In this document: positions 4,880 to 12,150 of the stretch, one piece after another
Layout of the letters: every line of letters begins with the position of its first letter
Position numbering within the stretch: the first letter of the stretch is position 1
From: an uncultured bacterium
Lineage (GTDB): Bacteria > Bacillota_I > Bacilli_A > RF39 > UBA660
Direction: 5' to 3'
Length of the DNA stretch: 12,150 bases
Assembly (NCBI GenBank): GCA_905215145.1
Contig: CAJMOW010000030.1
Location: 1-12,150, forward strand
Made by a program: the position numbers and the translations under genes
The notes under the pieces: generated by a model
The model's database searches: none
Told to the model about the DNA's origin: nothing
What the model saw: the letters and a program-made list of their open reading frames with translations, nothing else

Positions 4880-7090
4880 TTAATATAATAAAGAATAAAA
4901 AGTTTTATATGCTATTATATTGTATACATTATTTTCTACATTTCCATAATATATTATTCCATTAAAAGCACAAGTTATAGAATAATTAGCAGTAATCAAA
5001 TCACCATTTTGCAATGTTTTAGAAACATTTAATATAGTTAAAGTTTGTTTTATAGAAGAATTATCTTTAACTATTATATTTAGTCTATTTGCATTTTCAA
5101 CAATATTAATAGTTTGTAATAAACTTGTAGTAAATATATCAGCAGGAACAATATTTTTCATAGCTTTAGAAATAATAACTTCTTTATTTATTATAGTATT
5201 ACTAACAGAATTAGTAGTAAATGATTTACTTGCAATAGTATATATTAATTCACTAAGATCTCCATTTTCTTCATAATTTATAAAATGAATTTTAATTCCA
5301 TCAACAGTAGAAGTTTTAAAATATATAACATTATTAAATATTATTGCAGAAGTATTAATAATTTGATTATGTAATTCATCAGTAATATTTTCAACTTTTC
5401 CTGTAACATCAATAAATAAATCAGATATAGATGAAGAACTTCCAGTATAATTATTTATAGATACAGCATCAAACTTTTTAGTAGATTTATTATATTTAAG
5501 TTGTTTATATTGATCAGCACTATAATTACTTATAAAATATATAGCATCTTCTGTTTCTTCTCCTCTACTAAATTCAATAATTTTATTATCTGTTGGTTTA
5601 TATATAATTTTTCCACTTATTGATATTTTATTTGCTGTGGAATCATCAACTGCATTAGTTATATTATCTTCTTTAACTATAATAGATGTAGGATATATAG
5701 AATTTATTAAAGCACTATACCAATCATTAATATTTATTTTATTTCCACCTAATACTTTATAACTTTGATGATTAAATATTTCTTGTAAAGACATAATAAA
5801 ATCTGTAATTACTTCTCCAGTATCTAAACTAATAATATTAGTAATTACACTATATCTTCTAAAAGATGTTAAAGACATTTCAGTATCAGAATATATACTA
5901 CATACTCCATAATATATTACATTATTAATATTATATACAGAAGAAAATGATTTATCTTTTTTATTTTTTAAATCATATTTTTGTATTTGAGCAAGTCTTG
6001 CTTCATTTGTATTAGTAGTAAAATATAAAACATTAAGATTTTCTTGTATATTTTGTTTTTCATTATCAGTTAAAGATAAATTAGCCTTATATAAACAAGT
6101 TTTACCAATATTATAAGTATTCATAGTTTGTACAGTACCAGTAGATTTATTTAAAGCATAATAAGTTAAAATACCATTACTATTATAGCCAATAAATCTT
6201 ACAGAATTTGTATCAGATAAATCTACTTGTGTATAAATAATATTATTATAACTTATATGTGCAGTAGTAACATTAGAAATAATTTTATTACATTCTAATT
6301 TATTATTATTAGTATTACTTGTAATAAATAAAGTAGCATTATTATTTATTAAAGTAATATTATCATCAGTAATATTATAAGTTTGAATACATCCTTTATT
6401 TTCTATATCAATATTTACACTAATATTTGTACTTACTGTTGTAATATCTCTTGTTAATATTTTGCAATAATAAGATTTATTATTAGTATCTACTATTTTT
6501 AATAATATATTAGCACTATTGTCATTATTTAATAATTTAGTTTTTAAAGTAGAAATTCCATTAGTAGCGGTACTTAAATCATAATTATTAGTTAATCCGC
6601 TTAAAGTAATAATAGATAATTTATTTTCAATAACATTTAATCTATCATTAAAATTTTTATCTAAATCTACAAAACTATTACCACTCCATCTGTAACTATG
6701 ATTATTGCTTTCATTTATATAAATTTTTCCATCTTCAGGATCAATAATTTCCCAATCATTTTGAGAAGTATTAGCATTAGTAATTACTATTTTATTATAT
6801 AAAGGATCAGAAGTAGGACTATTTACAATAAAATTTTTATTAGTATAATTAGCTTCTCCTATATTATTAACTAATTCTGTTTTAGTAACAAAAGCAGCAA
6901 TATCAATAACATCATCTACATAAGATGGAAGTTGTTCAGCAGGAACTTTTCCACCAATTAAATCGGCTTTTTTTTCTAATGTATCATCAATAATTCCAAG
7001 CCATTTTATAATCATTATAAATAAAGCTTTTATGTGTTTATGAACATTAACAAATGTTAATGTTTTTAACATTCTATCTTCATTAATCAT
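4880..7090 (-). CDS. Repeat-rich tail fibre protein (736 residues)
   Basis: The N-terminal 60 residues contain a hydrophobic helix (KALFIMIIKWLGIIDDTLEK, 21-40) and the module VPAEQLPSYVDDVIDI (49-64). About 70 residues later a HSYRWSGNSFVDL end (131-143) closes a domain of the type seen in Bacteroidales phage fibre and tail proteins. The same LPSYVDDVID ... YRWSG module occurs in the giant fibre at 8549-12150. A short coiled coil follows (about 144-160). The rest is a chain of beta-rich units that each contain a hydrophobic '(Y/F)N(N/G)(I/V)IY' strand: YNNIIYTQ (281), NNVIYYG (389), AIYFIS (516), FNNVIYFK (585) and FNGIIYYG (709), spaced by roughly 70-130 residues. This suggests an extended trimeric shaft or stacked modules; which end binds the host is inference. 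No enzymatic motif was seen. It starts 24 nt after the stop of the 435-residue fibre gene. Confidence 0.78.
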   Translation of the reverse strand: MINEDRMLKTLTFVNVHKHIKALFIMIIKWLGIIDDTLEKKADLIGGKVPAEQLPSYVDDVIDIAAFVTKTELVNNIGEANYTNKNFIVNSPTSDPLYNKIVITNANTSQNDWEIIDPEDGKIYINESNNHSYRWSGNSFVDLDKNFNDRLNVIENKLSIITLSGLTNNYDLSTATNGISTLKTKLLNNDNSANILLKIVDTNNKSYYCKILTRDITTVSTNISVNIDIENKGCIQTYNITDDNITLINNNATLFITSNTNNNKLECNKIISNVTTAHISYNNIIYTQVDLSDTNSVRFIGYNSNGILTYYALNKSTGTVQTMNTYNIGKTCLYKANLSLTDNEKQNIQENLNVLYFTTNTNEARLAQIQKYDLKNKKDKSFSSVYNINNVIYYGVCSIYSDTEMSLTSFRRYSVITNIISLDTGEVITDFIMSLQEIFNHQSYKVLGGNKININDWYSALINSIYPTSIIVKEDNITNAVDDSTANKISISGKIIYKPTDNKIIEFSRGEETEDAIYFISNYSADQYKQLKYNKSTKKFDAVSINNYTGSSSSISDLFIDVTGKVENITDELHNQIINTSAIIFNNVIYFKTSTVDGIKIHFINYEENGDLSELIYTIASKSFTTNSVSNTIINKEVIISKAMKNIVPADIFTTSLLQTINIVENANRLNIIVKDNSSIKQTLTILNVSKTLQNGDLITANYSITCAFNGIIYYGNVENNVYNIIAYKTFYSLLY

Positions 7091-7114
7091 AATTTTATAA
7101 TTTTATTATATTTA

Positions 7115-8422
7115 TTATTTAGTTTGAATAGTAAACATTACAGAAGTACCATCTTCTTGTACTTTACATATATGTAATTCTTTATAATTATATATTATTT
7201 GACCATCTCCAAAATTAGGACTTGTATTTTCTGGTAAATATTCATTAATATCCTTAATAGCACCTTCAATAAAAGTTTTATTTAATTTTATTATTCCATT
7301 CTTTAATTTACCGCCATTAAATACTAAAGTACAATCTTCTGGAATATTTATAGTTTTACCATTTAAATCAAAATCATATTTAATAATATATTTAGTACTT
7401 TGTTTATCAAAATCTTTTTGAGTAATAATATTTTTATAACTTGTATATATTTCATTTACTACTTCTTCAATATTATATTCATTAGTAAAATAATATTTTT
7501 TATGATCAGAACTACATATATAAATATTATTTAATAAAGGATAAAATTTATTATCTATTTTATTATAATTATTATAATCTATACTATCTCCATATTCGTC
7601 AATAGAAGATTTCCAATTTACATAATATACAGTTTTTTGTACATTATCTATTGTTTTATAAGATCTTGCACAAAATCTATGATTATATACATCATATACT
7701 ATAATATCATCATTAGCTAAAGTAAGTATATCATTATCAATATACAATACAGAATTATCTTGACAACCATCAATGTTAATAAAATCATTAAAAATATATG
7801 TTCCATTAGCTTCCGCTATGTTTTCCTTTACGGGGGAAAATCTACGACGTATAACTTTAATTCCTTCACTAATAAAATTAATAGGATCAACATTTCTATC
7901 TTTAAATTGCAATACAGAAGTATTATAATTAAAAGTGGATTTTTGAATAGTTAAATCTTCTTCATCGGGATAATTAATAATAACTCCTTTCTTATTTTCA
8001 AATAATTGTTTAAGAGAATCACTTAACATATTAATAGTTATAGAAGAATCAGGAATATGAACTTTAATTCCTTTTTCAAATATATCGCTATCGTATAAAA
8101 GTTTATCCCAATGTTTATTTAATAACCAAGCTGTATTACTATTTGCTACATTGTCATCTCTATTAAATCTTTCAGTAATTAATTTATTATTAATATTATC
8201 ATAATATGTTATTGTTAATCCACAACGTCTTAATTCTTTAGGAACTTTATTTCTTGTAATAGTATTATTATTTTCAAATTCAATATAAATATGATTATAA
8301 ATTTTTAATATTTTATCTAAAGAATTTTTACTATTCTCATCAATAACATTTTGAATATAAGTTAAAGGAGTAATTTCTTCATAATTACTATTAGTTTTAG
8401 AATATAACTGTTTTCCAGACAT
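7115..8422 (-). CDS. Tail fibre/spike protein with conserved N-terminal adaptor
   Basis: This 435-residue protein begins MSGKQLYSKTNSNYEEITPL, then TYIQNVIDEN, DKILKIYNHIYIEF and VPKELRRCGLTITYYD (60-75). I recognise this adaptor type from fibre and spike proteins of crAss-like and other Bacteroidales phages. A middle domain (about 165-320) includes LQFKDRNVDPINFISEGIKV and a NGTYIFNDF...DIIVYDVYN section. From about 344 the sequence YIIKYDFDLNGKTINIPEDC, then TLVFNGGKLKNGIIKLNKTFIEG, looks like the first turns of a right-handed beta-helix, but only about 40 residues remain before a short tail (FGDGQIIYNYKELHICKVQEDGTSVMF). Related spikes as I recall them carry much longer helices, so this may be a shortened or anchoring form. 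Codons around residues 195-200 (FSPVKE) contain the second copy of the 19-nt inverted repeat. Host recognition or baseplate attachment is the likely role. Confidence 0.8.
   Translation of the reverse strand: MSGKQLYSKTNSNYEEITPLTYIQNVIDENSKNSLDKILKIYNHIYIEFENNNTITRNKVPKELRRCGLTITYYDNINNKLITERFNRDDNVANSNTAWLLNKHWDKLLYDSDIFEKGIKVHIPDSSITINMLSDSLKQLFENKKGVIINYPDEEDLTIQKSTFNYNTSVLQFKDRNVDPINFISEGIKVIRRRFSPVKENIAEANGTYIFNDFINIDGCQDNSVLYIDNDILTLANDDIIVYDVYNHRFCARSYKTIDNVQKTVYYVNWKSSIDEYGDSIDYNNYNKIDNKFYPLLNNIYICSSDHKKYYFTNEYNIEEVVNEIYTSYKNIITQKDFDKQSTKYIIKYDFDLNGKTINIPEDCTLVFNGGKLKNGIIKLNKTFIEGAIKDINEYLPENTSPNFGDGQIIYNYKELHICKVQEDGTSVMFTIQTK
7823..7841 (-). repeat. 19-nt exact repeat, copy B (inverted relative to copy A)
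   Basis: The minus strand reads ATTTTCCCCCGTAAAGGAA, identical to 1421-1439 on the plus strand. It lies inside the 435-residue fibre gene in a different reading frame and the opposite gene orientation (encoding part of FSPVKE), so protein homology does not explain it. In this copy the flank makes a short palindrome: TTTTCC, 8 nt, GGAAAA. Confidence 0.85.
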
Positions 8423-8448
8423 AATTAAAATAATATTATAGTTTTTAA

Positions 8449-8540
8449 AGCTATTTTAAGCTAATATAAAATTAAAATTTATTGAATAATATAAATATAT
8501 TAAATTATGATTTTTTAATTTGTATTAGCTTAAAATAGCT
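8449..8540. repeat. Perfect 18-bp inverted repeat in the gap between fibre genes
   Basis: AGCTATTTTAAGCTAATA (8449-8466) is exactly reverse-complementary to 8523-8540, with a 56-nt AT-rich spacer; weaker complementarity continues inwards for about ten more bases. It occupies nearly all of the 126-nt gap between the stop of the giant fibre (8549) and the start of the next fibre gene (8422). As RNA it would be a long stem directly after the stop codon. It lacks the GC-rich stem and clean T-run of a classic terminator (TTAAAAAC follows), so termination, RNA protection and a DNA-level site all remain possible. Confidence 0.75.
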
Positions 8541-8548
8541 ATTTATTT

Positions 8549-11500
8549 TTATTGTATTACTTTAGGAACTGCCCACACAAAATATCCATTTTCATTACCA
8601 TTTTGAAAATATCTTATAAAAATAGCACCAATTTTAGTACAATCATTAGTAGCCGTTAGCATATTTATATTAGTGCCCTCAAAATACATTCCTCCAGCAT
8701 TTTTTCTATTAACAATAATAATAGCTAAAGGATCTCCCCAACTATTAATATTATTGTTTAACTTAAATTTAGGACTTGCATTTCCTACAACTAGATCATT
8801 ATATATATAATAGCGTCCTCCATTAATAGTGCTTCCAGGAGTAAGAGTTCCTAAATTTATATCTTTTCTTCCTAAAGTAACACTAATAGAAGAATCATTC
8901 ATAAATAATCCACTTCTAATACCGGGTCTAACAATTCCTGCACTATTAGAAGTTGCAACATTAGGATATAAATTTCCATCCTTATCAATAGTCATTTGTC
9001 CATTTGCAGGTATTTTAATACCTCCTAAAGTAGTTGCAGAAGCAATAGGTAACGTATAGCCAGAACCACCAGAACCTATATTAGATAAATCTAATTCAAA
9101 TGATTGCCAACTACCATCTCTAATAGTATTATCTAATTCTGTATAAGTTAATGTAGCTACTTCACTAAAATCAATTGATTTAGAATAAATTCTTAATACA
9201 GGAGGTCCTACAAGTAAATCACTCGCAAATGATAATACATTTACAATAGGATTTGAATTATTAATAGTAGTTCCAAATACAAAATTTATAATAGTTGGAG
9301 AATGAACAATTCTAAAATCATTATATCCACTATTTTGTATAAATTTATTTATTAGTTGAATTAAAGTATCAGAAGAAGAATATCTTTGATTAGTTTCAAA
9401 TTGATTACCTGAAGTAGGTTTTAAAACTAATCCAGACATAACAGTATTTAATACATCTACAGTATTTATAATATTATATTTTTCATTTACAACAATTTGA
9501 ACACTTGTTGTAAGTTTATTCATTGTAAATTTTATATAAGTGTTATCTAAAGGATTAATATAATTACACAATAATTGAGTATTAGAGTTTACAATACAAT
9601 TAATATTATATCTATAATATTTTACATCGCTATTTTTAGAAGTAAATACTGTGCTATAAACACAAAAATCCTTTCTCTTTTGAATATCACTTACTAATTC
9701 ATCAAATTGTTGCATACTAAATTGAGCAGCTGATAAATTAACACTTTTGCCTTTAGTAGGATTATATAAAATATTAGAATCTATATAATAAAATTTAGTA
9801 TATTTATTTTTTACAGCAAGAATTTCTAAACTTACTCTATCGCCATCTTTATATAAACTTGCATAAATTCTTTTATTTACATCATATATATCATATTGTA
9901 TAAAAATTTCTTTTGAATTATAATTAAAAGCAATATCACAATTAATATTAAAAGTTTGTTTTACAGCATCATTATATTCATTAATATATATCTTTACATT
10001 TTTATCAGAATTAAGAGATTCTAATATACCATCAAATTCAGTTATATCAATATTTGTATTTTTTACAGAGTTAATATCAGTATCTTCATTTACAGAAGTT
10101 AAATCAGTTCCTGTAAGTTTGATTATAATTATATTATCTAATTTAGTTTTATCGTTAGCTGACATTAGACCTCCTTTAGAAGAACTTGCTTGAGGTAAAG
10201 CAATATATTGTTCAGATGTAACAATAGTATTTCCAGATTTAATTCTACGAGTAATTTTTAAATCTCCATTTGTATTAGTACTACTTTCTACATTTGTGAC
10301 AACTCCATTATTAGTATAAGATTGAAGTGTATCAATATCTTTTTCAGCTTGTAATCCTCTATTACCTTCAAAAGCTGTACCAGATGTAGTACCTATAGTA
10401 AGTCCAGATCCAACTCCAGTTAAATTTATTACATTAGTAATAGAACAAGAAACATTATCATTATTATCATTAATAGTTAAAGTAGCTTTAACTTGTTTTA
10501 ATAAATCTGGAATAACGTAAGTAATAATTAAAGTTTTAGCACTAACAGCTACTTCACAAGGAACATTAATATTAGCTTCAGCTCCATCTTCATAAGAAGA
10601 TAAATATAATTGTACTTTTTTACCATCTAAAATAGCATCTCTAAAAGCATTAAAATTAGATTTTCCCCAAGTAGTTAATGTAAAAGCGTATCCTTGAGAA
10701 ACACTAAAGAAATTTTCATCATTTATAATATATTCATTATATATACTATCTAATTTAGTTTTATCGTTAGCTGACATTAGACCAGCTCTTCCTTGATTAG
10801 CTTCTGGAAGTTGATAGTCTTTATATTTATTAGCCGTATAACTACCATCGTTATTAGTTCTTTCTGAATAAGTAGTACGAATTATAACATCATCGTTAGG
10901 ACCTTGAGCAATTACAGATACATCAGTAATTAGTTTATTAGGAACACTTTTTAATATATTTTCATTATTCAAACCACGAGCTCCATCAAATGCGGTACCA
11001 GTTGTAGTACCAATTACTATTCCACCATTAACAATTTCTACTAAAGTAGTACCACTCCAACGATACATAATTGCTCCATTAATATCATCAGGAACTACAT
11101 ATATAACATCTGAAATAGGATCAGAAGTAATACCAGATGTAGCAGAAGAAGCAGTAAATATTTTTTTAGTAGAAGTAACATAATATTTATATCCAGCAGT
11201 CATTCCAGAAGTAGGAGTAGACTCTACTATTCCTCCAAGTAAATCTATTACATCATCTACATAAGAAGGTAAAAATCGAGAAGGAATCAAAGTATCATTA
11301 TCTAATAAAACTACACCGCCTGAACTATTAGCATTATATAAATACGTTAATATATCACTATTACTTAATCTATTAATACGTAATTCATTATTTTCAATAA
11401 TACCAGATATAATAGTATCATAAACAAAATCATTACTTTCTTGTAGATAAATTAATATTCTTAAAGTAGAACCTACTTTATTAATATATCCAATATATTC

Positions 11501-12150
11501 ATTAATTACAGTACTACTTTCATTAAATATAAATCTAACTAAAGTATTATATTTAAAAGAATTTACATATTTATTATAATCATCTATATCGGCTATACTA
11601 TAAATATTTGTAGAAATATAATTAAATTCAAAAGTAGGAATATCGTCATATTTTCTTGCATAAGTAATCCAATTAGGATTACTCATTTCAGTTTCAGTAT
11701 TTATATTAAAATTAATTTTACATTTATATAATTTTCCATTATTTATAATTAATGTTTCGCCGTAACAATTATCTAAATTTAAATAATTACTATTTGTATT
11801 AACAAACGCTGTAAAAACTAAATTATATAATAATTTATTATTAGAAGAATCAAAAAATTTACCTATAAATGTAAATAAAGCATTATTATTAACATTATTA
11901 TTTTCTATATAAGAATTTAATTCATCTTTATTTATAATATCCAATGTATCTCCATTAACGCTAAATTCAATAGTAAATAATTGTTTAGCTTGTAAACTAT
12001 TAATAATTAATTGTTTTAATTCAGGGTAATTATTTATATTATTAAATATATAATCTACTCTATTTAAAATAGCTACATTAATTTTATTTAATAAAACTTT
12101 AAAATCATCTATATTATTAAATATATAATCTACTCGATTATATATATTTG
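8549..12150 (-). CDS. Giant modular tail fibre, 5' end beyond the window
   Basis: At least 1199 codons: the frame stays open from the stop at 8549 to the right edge, so the in-frame TTG at 11944 is not the start. Numbering from that TTG: two related beta-rich domains (about 1-100 and 115-200); LPSYVDDVIDLLGG (225-238) with a YRWSGTTLVEI close (294-304); IGTTTGTAFDGARGL (311-325) and its copy IGTTSGTAFEGNRGL (517-531); GLMSANDKTKLD twice (388-399, 592-603), a common Bacteroidales phage fibre motif; three domains of about 80-90 residues with 'helix, then strand with NxxC' (411-510, 631-712, 741-828); and a Gly/Ser linker to TLPIASATTLGGIKI (964-978). A C-terminal knob follows, with SGLFMNDSSISVTLG and an MYFEGTN...GYFVWAVPK end. 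The repeated shaft modules and distinct C-terminal domain fit a trimeric receptor-binding fibre. The tip as receptor-binding part is inference. The beginning in the window encodes a 25-residue repeat. Confidence 0.85.
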   Translation of the reverse strand, partial: NIYNRVDYIFNNIDDFKVLLNKINVAILNRVDYIFNNINNYPELKQLIINSLQAKQLFTIEFSVNGDTLDIINKDELNSYIENNNVNNNALFTFIGKFFDSSNNKLLYNLVFTAFVNTNSNYLNLDNCYGETLIINNGKLYKCKINFNINTETEMSNPNWITYARKYDDIPTFEFNYISTNIYSIADIDDYNKYVNSFKYNTLVRFIFNESSTVINEYIGYINKVGSTLRILIYLQESNDFVYDTIISGIIENNELRINRLSNSDILTYLYNANSSGGVVLLDNDTLIPSRFLPSYVDDVIDLLGGIVESTPTSGMTAGYKYYVTSTKKIFTASSATSGITSDPISDVIYVVPDDINGAIMYRWSGTTLVEIVNGGIVIGTTTGTAFDGARGLNNENILKSVPNKLITDVSVIAQGPNDDVIIRTTYSERTNNDGSYTANKYKDYQLPEANQGRAGLMSANDKTKLDSIYNEYIINDENFFSVSQGYAFTLTTWGKSNFNAFRDAILDGKKVQLYLSSYEDGAEANINVPCEVAVSAKTLIITYVIPDLLKQVKATLTINDNNDNVSCSITNVINLTGVGSGLTIGTTSGTAFEGNRGLQAEKDIDTLQSYTNNGVVTNVESSTNTNGDLKITRRIKSGNTIVTSEQYIALPQASSSKGGLMSANDKTKLDNIIIIKLTGTDLTSVNEDTDINSVKNTNIDITEFDGILESLNSDKNVKIYINEYNDAVKQTFNINCDIAFNYNSKEIFIQYDIYDVNKRIYASLYKDGDRVSLEILAVKNKYTKFYYIDSNILYNPTKGKSVNLSAAQFSMQQFDELVSDIQKRKDFCVYSTVFTSKNSDVKYYRYNINCIVNSNTQLLCNYINPLDNTYIKFTMNKLTTSVQIVVNEKYNIINTVDVLNTVMSGLVLKPTSGNQFETNQRYSSSDTLIQLINKFIQNSGYNDFRIVHSPTIINFVFGTTINNSNPIVNVLSFASDLLVGPPVLRIYSKSIDFSEVATLTYTELDNTIRDGSWQSFELDLSNIGSGGSGYTLPIASATTLGGIKIPANGQMTIDKDGNLYPNVATSNSAGIVRPGIRSGLFMNDSSISVTLGRKDINLGTLTPGSTINGGRYYIYNDLVVGNASPKFKLNNNINSWGDPLAIIIVNRKNAGGMYFEGTNINMLTATNDCTKIGAIFIRYFQNGNENGYFVWAVPKVIQ
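10135..10171 (-). repeat. 37-nt direct repeat, copy 2 (GLMSANDKTKLD module)
   Basis: These 37 bases are identical to 10747-10783 and encode the conserved GLMSANDKTKLD segment in the same frame of the giant fibre. Perfect identity down to third codon positions suggests recent duplication or gene conversion between fibre modules. Confidence 0.85.
10747..10783 (-). repeat. 37-nt direct repeat, copy 1 (GLMSANDKTKLD module)
   Basis: This is the partner of 10135-10171, 612 nt away (204 codons, in frame). The surrounding modules (TAF-GxRGL before, helix-strand domain after) are similar only at protein level, so the identity is local. Confidence 0.85.
12035..12060 (-). repeat. 26-nt direct repeat, copy 2, 75-nt period
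   Basis: These 26 bases are identical to 12110-12135. The 75-nt offset equals 25 codons, so both copies encode RVDYIFNNI in the giant fibre frame. The preceding residue (N) is also shared. It suggests tandem short helical repeats near the N-terminal side of the fibre, continuing outside the window. Confidence 0.8.
12110..12135 (-). repeat. 26-nt direct repeat, copy 1, 75-nt period
   Basis: This is the partner of 12035-12060, near the right edge of the window. It encodes NRVDYIFNNIDDFKVLLNKI together with its flank, against NRVDYIFNNINNYPELKQLI in the other copy. Confidence 0.8.

Noticed and set aside
1421..7841. Site-specific inversion switch for fibre genes using the 19-nt inverted pair
   Set aside because: No recombinase gene is visible in the window, and inversion would disrupt both host genes without forming new fused frames. 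It is kept only as a minor alternative in the finding.
7760..7954. Plus-strand ORF of 64 codons
   Set aside because: It is antisense to the 435-residue fibre gene, with no supporting signals.
8829..9059. Plus-strand ORF of 76 codons
   Set aside because: It is antisense to the C-terminal part of the giant fibre, which has clear fibre motifs in its own frame.
10135..10783. CRISPR-like or diversity-generating (template/variable) repeat pair
   Set aside because: There are only two copies, both in frame within a fibre module. No reverse transcriptase gene and no adenine-biased differences are visible, and there is no regular spacer array.
11942..11944. TTG as start codon of the giant fibre
   Set aside because: The frame is open for a further 68 codons to the window edge, with a repeat-containing, protein-like sequence, so the true start is outside.

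Overview
This window is a very AT-rich (by eye, three quarters or more A+T) late region of a tailed-phage genome. It is most likely a crAss-like phage (order Crassvirales) infecting a Bacteroidota host. The main evidence is three proteins I recognise as crAss-like virion proteins. One is the start of a large tail stabilisation ('muzzle') protein opening MNITPKLSLNKHPKDCDSLS. The second is a ring-type protein containing NSDWIPRVAAWTIDAM. The third is a ring/connector protein with the LIKRTSQKVPRPTRLP signature. Supporting evidence is the lack of Shine-Dalgarno sequences and the large beta-rich fibre proteins with modules common in Bacteroidales phages. TAA, TAG and TGA all end genes here, so the standard bacterial code fits; the stop-codon reassignment known in some crAss lineages is not needed. 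All assignments are from reading the sequence, not from a database search.

Every gene lies on the minus strand, so the reading order is from high to low coordinates. 12150-8549 is a giant modular tail fibre whose 5' end is outside the window. 8548-8423 is a 126-nt gap holding a perfect 18-bp inverted repeat. 8422-7115 is a fibre/spike-type protein with a conserved N-terminus and an apparently shortened beta-helix-like end. 7090-4880 is a second repeat-rich fibre protein. 4822-4601 is a small coiled-coil protein, 4598-4278 a holin-like membrane protein, and 4297-3950 a small protein with an HExxH motif and a membrane segment; the last two may form a lysis unit. 3870-3772 is a 32-residue Lys/Gly-rich peptide and 3748-3452 a small crAss-type hypothetical protein; a terminator at 3426-3390 closes this block. 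After it come the tail ring/connector genes 3305-2616, 2609-1653 and 1720-902, then the muzzle gene from 902, which runs off the left edge.

The genes therefore supply the outer, host-contacting part of the virion (fibres), a probable lysis step, and the rings and muzzle of the short tail. Adjacent genes mostly abut or overlap (TAATG at 904-900; overlaps at 1653-1720 and 4278-4297; a 2-nt gap at 4599-4600), as expected for co-translated late operons. No stretch over 300 bases lacks a gene.

The least explained signals are three. There is an exact 19-nt, GC-rich sequence present twice in inverted orientation, 6.4 kb apart inside two unrelated genes (1421-1439 and 7823-7841). There is a perfect 18-bp inverted repeat between the fibre genes (8449-8540). 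And there is an identical 9-nt motif placed exactly 17 nt before the start codons of two small genes (4840-4848 and 3888-3896).
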